Below are positions 42,241 through 50,094 of a DNA stretch of 64,000 nt, one piece after another. How positions within the stretch are numbered: position 1 is the stretch's first letter; each line of letters starts with the position of its first letter. The DNA lies in assembly GCF_004151105.1 (NCBI RefSeq), contig NZ_PHRF01000023.1, forward strand, positions 1-64,000, written 5' to 3'. This stretch comes from Streptomyces sp. L-9-10 (GTDB lineage: Bacteria; Actinomycetota; Actinomycetes; Streptomycetales; Streptomycetaceae). Under the pieces are notes generated by a model. It was not told where the DNA came from. It made no database searches and saw only the letters and a program-made list of their open reading frames with translations. The translations under genes and the position numbers were made by a program.

Positions 42241-43495
42241 AGGCGGTGCGTCCGGCATGTCCGAGGCGCCGTTCAACGTGGTCTACCTCGGCATCGGTAC
42301 GGTCGCCTGGGTCGTGGCCGTACTGAAGTTCCGGGCGTGGCGCCGGGATCCGTCCCCCGGTCTGCTCGTCGTCGCCCTGACGGTCGCGGCCCCCTCGACC
42401 GCGTTCGTGGTGGCGGCCCCGGTGCTGTACCGGCTGATCGACGGCCTCACGGGCCGCGGCAACCTGGCGACGCTGTTCGTCTATCTCGGCATCACGGGTT
42501 TCTCCGCCTCCGTCGTGGTGCTGGCCCGGATGTGGACCCCGCCGAAGAGGCGCACCAACGCCCAGGTGTGGGAAGGGGTGACGGGCGACACCTGGCGGCA
42601 GGCGCGGCGCCGGCTCGCGGTGTTCGCGGTCCTGGTGCCGACGATGATCGTCCTGTTCCTCACCGGGGGAGCGGACAGCCCGGAGACCCCCCTCACGTTC
42701 GACACCACCTTCGCGACCAGTCCGCGGATCGCGGTCTTCCTCGTCATCTACCAGGTGCTGTTCGGCTTCGCGCTGATCGACATCAGCCGGGTGTGCTCCG
42801 GGCACGCCGCCGGGCTGCCGTACGGCTGGCTGCGCCGCGGCATCCGGCTGATCGCCGTCGGCGGGCTCGTGGCCTGCGGCTATGTCGTGTGCAAGCTCAT
42901 CGCGATCGGCGCGGCCTTCGCGGAGGTCGCCGGGGTGGAGTGGCTGAGTACGGCCGTGGGCCCCGCGTTCGCCGCGCTCGGAGCCGTACTCATCACCGCG
43001 GGGTTCGCCGGACCGGCCGTCGCCGCCTGGACGCTCCGCCGCCGCGACTACCAGGCCCTGCGCCCGCTGTGGGATCTGGTGTACCGCGCGGACCGCCGGC
43101 TGGCCCTGGAGGCGCCTCCATCGCCGTGGACCGAGCGGCTGGCGTTCCGGGACCTGGAGTGGCGTACCGCCAGGCGTGGACTGGAGATACGCGACGGCCA
43201 GTTGACGCTGCGGCCGTGGGTCGATCCCGCGGTGGTCGCCGCGGCCACCGGCGTCGCCGAACGGGCCGGTCTGGACGACGGTGACCGGGCGGCCCTGATC
43301 GTCGCCGCCGCGCTGCGCGCCGCGGGCGAGGCGCTGAACGCCGGGACCCCGCCGCGCCCGCGCGAGGACCAGGCTCCGCTGCCCGGCCTGGACGCGGAAC
43401 CGGCCGAGGAGCGCGCACACCTGGTACGGGTCGCCCGCTCTCTGTACGCCCCCCTGACCGGCGAGGCGCTGGCCGTCGCCACCGCGGCCGAATGA
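42233..43495 (+). CDS. MAB_1171c-like (DUF6545) integral membrane protein
   Basis: The product has 420 residues with about seven transmembrane helices in the first 270 (VVYLGIGTVAWVVAVLKF, LFVYLGITGFSASVVVLA, VFAVLVPTMIVLFLTGG and later ones). A cytoplasmic domain follows with RDYQALRPLWDLVYRADRRL and RFD-like LAFRDLEWRTARRGLEIRDG. This is the pattern of MAB_1171c putative transporters, which regularly follow XRE and ImmA/IrrE genes in Streptomyces. The true function is unknown; a membrane sensor feeding the protease is possible. The stop overlaps the next start as ATGA. Confidence 0.87.
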   Translation: MSEGGASGMSEAPFNVVYLGIGTVAWVVAVLKFRAWRRDPSPGLLVVALTVAAPSTAFVVAAPVLYRLIDGLTGRGNLATLFVYLGITGFSASVVVLARMWTPPKRRTNAQVWEGVTGDTWRQARRRLAVFAVLVPTMIVLFLTGGADSPETPLTFDTTFATSPRIAVFLVIYQVLFGFALIDISRVCSGHAAGLPYGWLRRGIRLIAVGGLVACGYVVCKLIAIGAAFAEVAGVEWLSTAVGPAFAALGAVLITAGFAGPAVAAWTLRRRDYQALRPLWDLVYRADRRLALEAPPSPWTERLAFRDLEWRTARRGLEIRDGQLTLRPWVDPAVVAAATGVAERAGLDDGDRAALIVAAALRAAGEALNAGTPPRPREDQAPLPGLDAEPAEERAHLVRVARSLYAPLTGEALAVATAAE

Positions 43496-44277
43496 CCGCC
43501 GGAACGCGCGGCGCGTACCGCGCCTACGCGCGCCTCGTCCTGGAGACGATGCCGGAGGAGTCCCGGGTCGGACTCACCCTCGGCTTCGTCCGTACCTTCG
43601 GCATCCCGGACATCGCCCGGGTGCTGGCCGCCACCGGCCGGATGACCAACGAGCCGCGCGGCCGGGCCAAGGCGACCGGGGTGGCCATGTTCACCCTGAT
43701 CGGAAAGGGCCTGGACAGCGAGGACGGCCGTCGGGTCGTCGACGGTCTGCGCCGGGTCCACGACCGGCCCGGCATCACGCCGGAGCTGATGCACTACGTA
43801 CTGGCCTGCTTCACCGTGTGCCCACTGCGGTTCATCGACGCCCACGGCCACCGGCCCGTCACCGAGGCGGAGCGGGACGCGGCGTACGTCTTCCACCTGT
43901 CGCTCGCGGACGCCCTCGGCATGCCCGAACTCCCGCGCCTGAAGGGCGAATCGGCGGGCGAGGCGACTAGCGAGGCGACCGGCGGCGTGGCCGGGGCCGG
44001 TGGTCTGGCCGGTGTGGAGCGCTGGATGCGCGCGTACGAGACACGCCACTTCGCCCCCACGGAGGCGGGCCGCGCGCTCTGGGCCGCCACCAGCAAGGGC
44101 CTGCTCGCGGCCCGGCTGCCCGCCCCACTGGCCCCACTGGCCTCGGCGTTCGCCGCCTCGCTCCTGGACCGGCCGCTCCGCGAGGCCCTGACCGTACGCC
44201 GCCCACCCGCCCCGGTCCGCGCCCTGGTCACGTACGCGCTGCGAGCCCGCGCCCGCGCGCGACGGCGTGCCGCGTGA
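43492..44277 (+). CDS. MpaB/latex-clearing-like oxygenase family protein (DUF2236)
   Basis: The product has 261 residues. RTFGIPDIARVLAATGRM, RAKATGVAMFTLIGKGLDSE, VVDGLRRVHDRPGITPELMH and VLACFTVCPLRFIDAHGHRP follow the ER-bound oxygenase/rubber oxygenase pattern, with conserved histidines that could bind haem or diiron. The substrate is unknown. The ATGA overlap with the MAB_1171c gene and the overlap with the next gene show one operon with XRE and protease genes. Confidence 0.8.
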   Translation: MTAGTRGAYRAYARLVLETMPEESRVGLTLGFVRTFGIPDIARVLAATGRMTNEPRGRAKATGVAMFTLIGKGLDSEDGRRVVDGLRRVHDRPGITPELMHYVLACFTVCPLRFIDAHGHRPVTEAERDAAYVFHLSLADALGMPELPRLKGESAGEATSEATGGVAGAGGLAGVERWMRAYETRHFAPTEAGRALWAATSKGLLAARLPAPLAPLASAFAASLLDRPLREALTVRRPPAPVRALVTYALRARARARRRAA

Positions 44278-44599
44278 CGCGGCACCCGCGACGCGACACC
44301 CCTCAACCACCGAGGACCTGGGCTGTCTGCGATGGGTCCTGGCCGTCCCGCTCGTGCTTCTCCATCTGATCGCCGCCGGGTGCTGCTCCATGGCGCTGGC
44401 CATCCGGCCGTCGGGCACCTGGGACGACGACGCGCGCGCCGGAATCGTTCTGGCGTGCGCTCTCACCCTCGCGACGAGCGCCCTGGCCCTGCTGATCACG
44501 GTCGCACCCTCGGTGCGGCGAGCCATGGGACCGTGGTGGCTGGCGCCGCCCCTGATCCTCGGCGTGGTCGCGGCGGTCCGTTGGGCCCTGGTGGACTAG
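44267..44599 (+). CDS. small membrane protein ending the XRE operon
   Basis: The product has 110 residues with three hydrophobic helices (LRWVLAVPLVLLHLIAAGCC, GIVLACALTLATSALALLI, WWLAPPLILGVVAAVRWALV). No family was recognised. It starts at a GTG inside the end of the MpaB-like gene (11-bp overlap), so it is translationally coupled to that operon. A palindromic stem begins in its stop codon. Confidence 0.75.
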   Translation: MPRDAAPATRHPSTTEDLGCLRWVLAVPLVLLHLIAAGCCSMALAIRPSGTWDDDARAGIVLACALTLATSALALLITVAPSVRRAMGPWWLAPPLILGVVAAVRWALVD

Positions 44600-44641
44600 A
44601 GCCTTTCGTTTGGATCCGGCATGATCCACACGAGAGGCCCT
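44598..44641. terminator. imperfect 19-bp palindrome between convergent genes
   Basis: AGAGCCTTTCGTTTGGATC at 44598-44616 pairs with GATCCACACGAGAGGCCCT at 44623-44641 with three mismatches and a 6-base loop. It lies between the XRE operon and the convergent serine hydrolase gene and should act as a bidirectional terminator. The sequence resembles short dispersed palindromes of Streptomyces genomes, so it may be a small repeated element. Confidence 0.65.
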
Positions 44642-44668
44642 GGGAAGCGCCGCGACCGGCCGGGTGTG

Positions 44669-45907
44669 TCAGCGGCACAGCGCCGCGTCCACCGCCTTCT
44701 CCACCTCCATCACCTCGTCCAGTGCGCCCGGCAGGACGGTGACCGTGACGTTGACGGAGCGGCCGGACTCCGTGACGCCGCCGCGGGTCTCGTAGCCGGG
44801 GATGTCGCCGCCGTGGCCCCAGGCGACGCCGCCGCAGGACAGCGGCCTGCTCATCAGCCCGAGTCCGTAACGGGAGCCGGCGACGGGGTCCTCGGCCGGG
44901 ACCGTGGTGCGCATCTCCTTGAGCTGGGCCGGCTTGAGCAGACGGCCGTCGAGGAGCGCGGTGAAGAAGCGGTTGACATCGCTGTTGGTGGAGATCATGG
45001 CCCCGGCCGCCCAGCCCCAGGAGGGGTCCTGGACCGTGACGTCGCGCAGCGGGGCGCCGGGCTTCTCGGCGAAGTAGCCCTTGGGGTGCTTCTCGCGGAT
45101 CGTCATGTCACCGGCCTGCGGGAAGTACGTGTGCCGGAGCCCGATCCGTTCGACGACCCGCTTGTTGATCTCCTCGGCGAGCGGGCGGCCGGTGATCTTC
45201 TGGACGAGCAGCCCCGCGACGACGTAATTGGTGTTGCTGTACTCCCACTTGGCGCCCGGGGGGAATGACGCCTTGCCCTTCAGGGCGCGGTCGAGCAGCT
45301 CCCGCGGTTCGGCGTAGCGGTGCTGGAACTCCGTGAAGTTCTCGGCCACGGCCTGGGTGTACTCGGGCAGCCCGCTGGTGTGCTGGAGCAACTGCCGTAC
45401 GGTGATGCGACGGCCGTCGACGCCCTCACCGCGGATGAGGTCCGGCAGGTAGGTCTCGATCGGCGCGTCGAGGTCGATCTTTCCCTCACCGACGAGTTGC
45501 AGCACCACGACCGCGGTGAAGGTCTTGGTGTTGCTGCCGATGCGCACCTGACCGTCGGCCGGCACCGGGGCGCCCGTCGCCAGGTCGGCGACGCCCGCGG
45601 TGTACGTACGCGTACGGCCGTCCCGCTCCCGGGTACTGGCGAGCGCGGCGGGACGCTTGCCGTCGCTCACGAGGCCGTCGACTATCTTCCGCAGGTCCGT
45701 CCGCGCGCCCTTGTGCCCGCCCGCCTCGCTGGTCCGCGTGCTCTCGTCGGCGTAGGCCGTGCTGTAGGCGGCGGGCAGCCCCAGTCCGGCCACCAGCGTG
45801 AGGGCGATCAGGGTCGCCCCCCTCCGTCGAGGGCCCCTCCGGCGGGTGGAGGCACCGGACACGGACGCACCGGAAGCGGAAGCCGGGGTGAGGGCGTTGT
45901 CGGACAT
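44669..45907 (-). CDS. secreted serine hydrolase (beta-lactamase / D-alanyl-D-alanine carboxypeptidase family)
   Basis: The product has 412 residues. A twin-arginine-rich N-region (STRRRGPRRRGATLIALTLV) leads into a signal peptide cut near TAYAD. Class C-like motifs follow: SNTK with nucleophile Ser125 and Lys128, YSN at 224-226 and HGGDIPGYETRGG near the C-terminus in place of KTG. It probably cleaves D-Ala peptides or esters outside the cell. It is convergent with the XRE operon and downstream of the SCO2400-like gene on the same strand, separated by 270 bp with G/C hairpins. Confidence 0.9.
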   Translation of the reverse strand: MSDNALTPASASGASVSGASTRRRGPRRRGATLIALTLVAGLGLPAAYSTAYADESTRTSEAGGHKGARTDLRKIVDGLVSDGKRPAALASTRERDGRTRTYTAGVADLATGAPVPADGQVRIGSNTKTFTAVVVLQLVGEGKIDLDAPIETYLPDLIRGEGVDGRRITVRQLLQHTSGLPEYTQAVAENFTEFQHRYAEPRELLDRALKGKASFPPGAKWEYSNTNYVVAGLLVQKITGRPLAEEINKRVVERIGLRHTYFPQAGDMTIREKHPKGYFAEKPGAPLRDVTVQDPSWGWAAGAMISTNSDVNRFFTALLDGRLLKPAQLKEMRTTVPAEDPVAGSRYGLGLMSRPLSCGGVAWGHGGDIPGYETRGGVTESGRSVNVTVTVLPGALDEVMEVEKAVDAALCR

Positions 45908-46052
45908 GCGGAAGCTCCTTCAGGACTGACCGGACGGGCCGGTCGGGCCGTGGACGGGCCGGTTGCGTGCGCACCGGCATGTCCTCAGCTTGTCCGTGTC
46001 GGGCATGCCGCCGGAATGCTGCCTGCTCCCGGAACGGGGGTGGGGCAAGGTC

Positions 46053-46085
46053 CACCCCCCTGGGGGGTGCGGCCCCCAGGGGGCC
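46053..46085 (-). terminator. G/C-run hairpins after the SCO2400-like gene
   Basis: CACCCCCC/GGGGGGTG and GGCCCCCAGGGGGCC lie side by side at 46053-46069 and 46071-46085. Either could form a strong stem ending the minus-strand SCO2400-like transcript, though the very short central loops make exact pairing uncertain. Confidence 0.45.
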
Positions 46086-46177
46086 TTCCCAACGGTCTTC
46101 CCAACGGCCTTCCCCGGCGCGGTGATCAGGCCTTCGCCGTCACGCCTTCAGACCGGCTACGGGGCGGGAGCGCGCGA

Positions 46178-47107
46178 TCAGCCGATGCACAGGACAAGCA
46201 GGCAGAGCCGGTCCGGTGGCGGTGCCGGTGTGGCGCTCGGCGGCGGAGTGTCCGGTGTGGAGTCGTCGGCGGGCGGCGGCGGGGGCGGAGGAGGAGGCGT
46301 GGTCGGCTGTGCGGCCGGGGGACGGGTGGTGGGCGCATCGTCGGCCGCCGCGGGCGGAGTGGTCTGCGGCCGCGGGCTCGTCGTCGCGGTGGGGCGGGTG
46401 GCGACCGTGGTCTGCCGCGGGTTCTTCGCCGCGGTCCTGGTCACCACGGTGGTGGACTTCCGCGGCGGGCTGGTGATCGCGGGCGGCTGAGCGTCGCCGC
46501 CGGAATCCCGCGGATCGCGGGTGCTCGGCCGTACGGACGACGAGTCGGTGTCGGTGGCGTCCGCGCCCGTCGTGGCCGTGGCTTTCGGCTCCGGTGTCGC
46601 CGATGCCTGCGTGTCCTGGCCGGTGGACGGCCGGGACGGCAGCACGGCGAGGGTCAGACCGCCCCCGACGAGTGCGACGGTCGACGCGACCACGGCCCTG
46701 CGTCGCTGCTTCTTCCAGCGCGCCAGCTGGCGGCGCCGCGCCGCGCGGCCCGGCGTCACCGGCGCGGTCTCCTCGGAGCCGCTCGACGTCCCGGCGTCGG
46801 ACGCGTCCGCCACGGTGTCCATCACCTCGTCCATCACCGCGTCCTCGGAAGCGCCGTGGGCGCCGTAAGAGCCGTAAGCGCCGGAGGGCCCGGAAGCGGT
46901 CGGCTCGGGACCGGAGTGAGGCGCGCCGTAGTAGTCCGCCGAAGCCGGGAACTCCCGCGTCCGCCACGCCTCCGCCGCCGTCACGGTGGTGGGTGCCACG
47001 TCGTGAGGGCGGTGGCCAGGAGGGGCGATGTCCGGTGCGTACGCGCCACACCCGGGGCACACGAGCGCCCCGTTGAGGGTCCGACGGCACGAGGAGCAGT
47101 AGTCCAT
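46178..47107 (-). CDS. SCO2400-like zinc-ribbon membrane protein with Pro/Thr-rich tail
   Basis: The product has 309 residues from the ATG at 47107. The N-terminus MDYCSSCRRTLNGALVCPGC supplies Cys4, 7, 17 and 20 for a zinc ribbon. This is followed by a variable acidic region, a basic stop-transfer (RRRQLARWKKQRRRAVV) and one transmembrane helix near 155-175. The extracytoplasmic tail is rich in Pro and Thr, with a run of about nine prolines, and ends LCLLVLCIG. The N-terminus matches the SCO2400 family of unknown function. An upstream open extension to 47302 was not used. Confidence 0.85.
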   Translation of the reverse strand: MDYCSSCRRTLNGALVCPGCGAYAPDIAPPGHRPHDVAPTTVTAAEAWRTREFPASADYYGAPHSGPEPTASGPSGAYGSYGAHGASEDAVMDEVMDTVADASDAGTSSGSEETAPVTPGRAARRRQLARWKKQRRRAVVASTVALVGGGLTLAVLPSRPSTGQDTQASATPEPKATATTGADATDTDSSSVRPSTRDPRDSGGDAQPPAITSPPRKSTTVVTRTAAKNPRQTTVATRPTATTSPRPQTTPPAAADDAPTTRPPAAQPTTPPPPPPPPPADDSTPDTPPPSATPAPPPDRLCLLVLCIG

Positions 47108-47453
47108 CCGCGATCTTTCTGTGCTGACTGCGCCACCAGAAACTCCGGCGACCTTTTCAAGTTCGCACTCACGATCGAGCGGGAACAACGTAACGGCACC
47201 TGCGGGAGGCCGTGCGTAGCCCGTGTGTTGCTCTCGCGAAGATTGTTCGCCGACGGTCGGCCCGTACGCGGTCTTGGCGGGCGGGGCGGCCACGGACAAC
47301 ACTGAGCCCGTGCGGCGGCCTCGCGCGGCCTCGCGGCGGCGGTGCCCCTCGTCGGCTGTTCACCCGGGCGCCGTCTTGTGCTTGCTCGCAGGTGGGACGA
47401 TCGCGCTCCCCCACTGCCTTCACTGCCCTTCACTGTCGTGCAACGGAGAAACG
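47108..47453. promoter_or_regulatory. divergent region between the SCO2400-like and phytase-like genes
   Basis: This 346-bp region carries both promoters. GC falls near 47110-47200. No defined -35/-10 pair or operator was picked out by eye and no small gene is supported. Confidence 0.35.
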
Positions 47454-49802
47454 ATGTCCCCGAAGAGAACCTGCGCCGCGCTCGTAGCCGTGGCTGCCGC
47501 CGCCGGCCTGCTGGCCGGGACGGGCGCGGCGAGCGCGCATCAGGAGTCGTGGCGGCCGGCCGCCTTCGACCGCACCGCCACCTACCCGGTCTTCCAGAAC
47601 CGGCCGGCCGGCGAGGACCCGGCCTCGCCGACCGTCGCCGAGATCTCGGCGGCCAGTGAGGACGGCCGGACCCTGGTCTACACCGACGCGGTGGCGCGGC
47701 GGATCGGCTTCCTCGACATCAGCAAGCCCGACAACCCGCGGGGACTCGGAACGCTGTCGCTGGCGGAACTCGGCAACGCCGAGGACGAGCCGACCTCGGT
47801 GGCGGTGGTCGGCCAGTACGTCCTGGTGGTGGTGAACACCAGCGCCGGCTACGCCGACCCGTCCGGCCGGCTCGACATCATCTCGCTGCGCGACCGCAAG
47901 CGGGTGGCGAGCCATGACCTCGGCGGACAGCCCGACTCCATCGCGATCAGCAAGGACAAGCGGTACGCCGCCATCGCGATCGAGAACGAGCGTGACGAGG
48001 AGGCCACCCCGCCCGGAGGCGAGGAGGGCGACCTGCCCCAGGCTCCGGCCGGCTTCGTGCAGATCGTCGACCTCAAGGGTGACAAGCCGGACCGGTGGCG
48101 TACCCGCGCCGTGCCGCTGACCCAGTCGAACGGCAAGGCGCTGCCCGCCCTGGTCGCCGCCGGGATCACCGAGCCGACCGACCCGGAGCCGGAGTACGTC
48201 TCCATCAACCGCCGCGACCAGCTCGTGGTGACCCTCCAGGAGAACAACGGCGTCGTCCTGCTGGATCTGCCGACGGGCAAGATCACCAAGGCCTTCAGCG
48301 CCGGTACGGCGTCGGTCGACGGCATCGACACGGTCGAGGACGGCGAGATCGACCTGACCGGCTCGATCACCGACGTACCGCGCGAGCCCGACTCGGTCGG
48401 CTGGATCGACGACCGCTACCTGGCGACCGCCAACGAGGGCGACTGGCGCGGCGGCACCCGGGGCTGGTCCATCTTCGACAGCCGGACCGGCAAGGTCGTC
48501 TGGGACGCGGGCAGCAGCTTCGAGGCCATCGCCGCGCGCTACGGGCTGCACAACGAAGGCCGGGCCGAGAAGAAGGGCACCGAGCCGGAGGGCCTGGCGA
48601 TCGCCGAGTTCGACGGCGTGCGCTACGCCTTCGTCGGCTCGGAGCGGAGCAACTTCGTCGCCGTCTACGACCTGAGCCGGCCGACCGCCCCGGTCTTCCG
48701 TCAGGTGCTGGCCACCACCAACGGCCCGGAGGGGCTGCTGCCGATCCCGTCGCGCGACCTGCTCACGGTCTCCAGCGAGGAGGACGACGCCTCGGTCAAC
48801 GTGCGGTCCTCGGTGAGCGTCTTCCGCCTGGGCAAGAGCAGCCTGGGCAAGAGCAGTCCGGGCAAGGGCAACCCGGGCCAGGGCACCCCCGCGTTCCCGG
48901 GCATCGTCTCGGGCCCGGACTCCACCGGCGCGCCGATCGGCTGGGGCGCGCTCGGCGCGCTCTCCGCCGTACCCGGCGAGCGGCACCAGCTCTACAGCGT
49001 CACCGACGCCGCGTACTCCACCACCAAGATCCTGACCATCGACGCGGCGCGGCGTCCGGCGGTCATCACCCGGTCGCTGAACGTCAAGGGAACCGACGGC
49101 CGGCCGGTCGGCTATGACGCCGAGGGCATCTACGCCCGGCCGCAGGGCGGCTTCTGGCTCGCCGTCGAGGGCGCGACCGGCGCGGACAACAAGCTGGTCC
49201 GGCTCGACAGCGCCGGACGTACCCGGCAGACCGTCCCGCTGCCGGCCGACGTCGCCGCGGGCCTCGGTGGACAGGGCTTCGAGGGGGTCACCGCGACCAC
49301 CGACCGCCGCGGTCACGAGGTGGTCTGGGCCACGCTGCAGCGTGAGGTCAAGACCGACCCGGCCGGGATCGTCCGGCTCGGCCGGTATGACGTCACGGCA
49401 GGCACCTGGAGCTGGTACGGCTACCGCATCGGCGGCACCACCACCCCGGGTGACTGGATCGGCCTCTCCGAGATCACCGTGGTCGGCGACAAGCTCGCCG
49501 TCATCGAGCGGGACAAGCTGAACGGCCCGTCCGCGAAGATCAAGCGGGTGTACACGGTCGACCTGCCGAAGTCCGCGGCGCCGTCGGGCGGGCTGCCCGT
49601 ACTGCCGAAGAAGCTCGCCCACGACGTGCTGCCCGACCTGCGCGCGACGAACGGCTGGACCCAGGAGAAGCTGGAAGGGCTGACCGTGGGCGGCGACGGT
49701 GAGGTCTACGCCGTGACCGACAACGACGCCCTGGACGACTCCACGGGCGAGACGGTCTTCCTGCGCCTCGGCTCCAGCAAGAAGATCTTCGGACGCGACT
49801 GA
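47454..49802 (+). CDS. secreted esterase-like protein of the phytase family
   Basis: The product has 782 residues from the ATG at 47454, with GGAG upstream. A signal peptide is cut near GAASA. Propeller-type repeats follow: EDGRTLVYTDAVARRIGFLD, DSIAISKDKRYAAIAIENE, EPEYVSINRRDQLVVTLQEN and EPEGLAIAEFDGVRYAFVGS. The C-terminal half carries the conserved EGIYARPQGGFWLAVEG and GLSEITVVGDKLAVIERD of the esterase-like phytase domain (PF13449 type). A LGKSSLGKSSPGKGNPGQG repeat sits near residue 463 between halves. It probably acts on phosphate esters outside the cell. Confidence 0.88.
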   Translation: MSPKRTCAALVAVAAAAGLLAGTGAASAHQESWRPAAFDRTATYPVFQNRPAGEDPASPTVAEISAASEDGRTLVYTDAVARRIGFLDISKPDNPRGLGTLSLAELGNAEDEPTSVAVVGQYVLVVVNTSAGYADPSGRLDIISLRDRKRVASHDLGGQPDSIAISKDKRYAAIAIENERDEEATPPGGEEGDLPQAPAGFVQIVDLKGDKPDRWRTRAVPLTQSNGKALPALVAAGITEPTDPEPEYVSINRRDQLVVTLQENNGVVLLDLPTGKITKAFSAGTASVDGIDTVEDGEIDLTGSITDVPREPDSVGWIDDRYLATANEGDWRGGTRGWSIFDSRTGKVVWDAGSSFEAIAARYGLHNEGRAEKKGTEPEGLAIAEFDGVRYAFVGSERSNFVAVYDLSRPTAPVFRQVLATTNGPEGLLPIPSRDLLTVSSEEDDASVNVRSSVSVFRLGKSSLGKSSPGKGNPGQGTPAFPGIVSGPDSTGAPIGWGALGALSAVPGERHQLYSVTDAAYSTTKILTIDAARRPAVITRSLNVKGTDGRPVGYDAEGIYARPQGGFWLAVEGATGADNKLVRLDSAGRTRQTVPLPADVAAGLGGQGFEGVTATTDRRGHEVVWATLQREVKTDPAGIVRLGRYDVTAGTWSWYGYRIGGTTTPGDWIGLSEITVVGDKLAVIERDKLNGPSAKIKRVYTVDLPKSAAPSGGLPVLPKKLAHDVLPDLRATNGWTQEKLEGLTVGGDGEVYAVTDNDALDDSTGETVFLRLGSSKKIFGRD

Positions 49803-49856
49803 CCGGACCGACCCGGACCGACCCGGACCGACCCGGACCGACCCGGACCGACCCGG
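49801..49856. repeat. 10-bp tandem repeat at the stop codon of the phytase-like gene
   Basis: Five consecutive copies of ggaccgaccc start in the stop codon and fill the next 55 bp, ending before the terminator hairpin. Confidence 0.95.
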
Positions 49857-49926
49857 GCTGACCCACCGCGGCGCCGCACCTGCGCCGCGGTGGACGGTCT
49901 CGGACGGTCTCGTACAACGGAATCCA

Positions 49927-49959
49927 GAACGGCCGCCGGCACCTCGCCGGCGGCCGTTC
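49927..49959 (+). terminator. Rho-independent-like terminator of the phytase-like gene
   Basis: GAACGGCCGCCGGC at 49927-49940 pairs perfectly with GCCGGCGGCCGTTC at 49946-49959 across the 5-base loop acctc, followed by a pyrimidine-rich tctcgctgctc. Confidence 0.85.
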
Positions 49960-50094
49960 TCGCTGCTCAACGACCCGGTTTCCGCCCTGCCGGGCCCGGT
50001 AGCGCCGAACGGAGAACAGGTCGAGCATGGAAAGCGGGTTGGACCGGAAGACGGGTGGCTTGACCGCTGGAATCATCTCCATAGAGGGGTTCTC

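Noticed and set aside
47430..49970. An 846-codon minus-strand frame opposite the phytase-like gene
   Set aside because: Shadow of a gene with signal peptide, propeller repeats and terminator on the plus strand.
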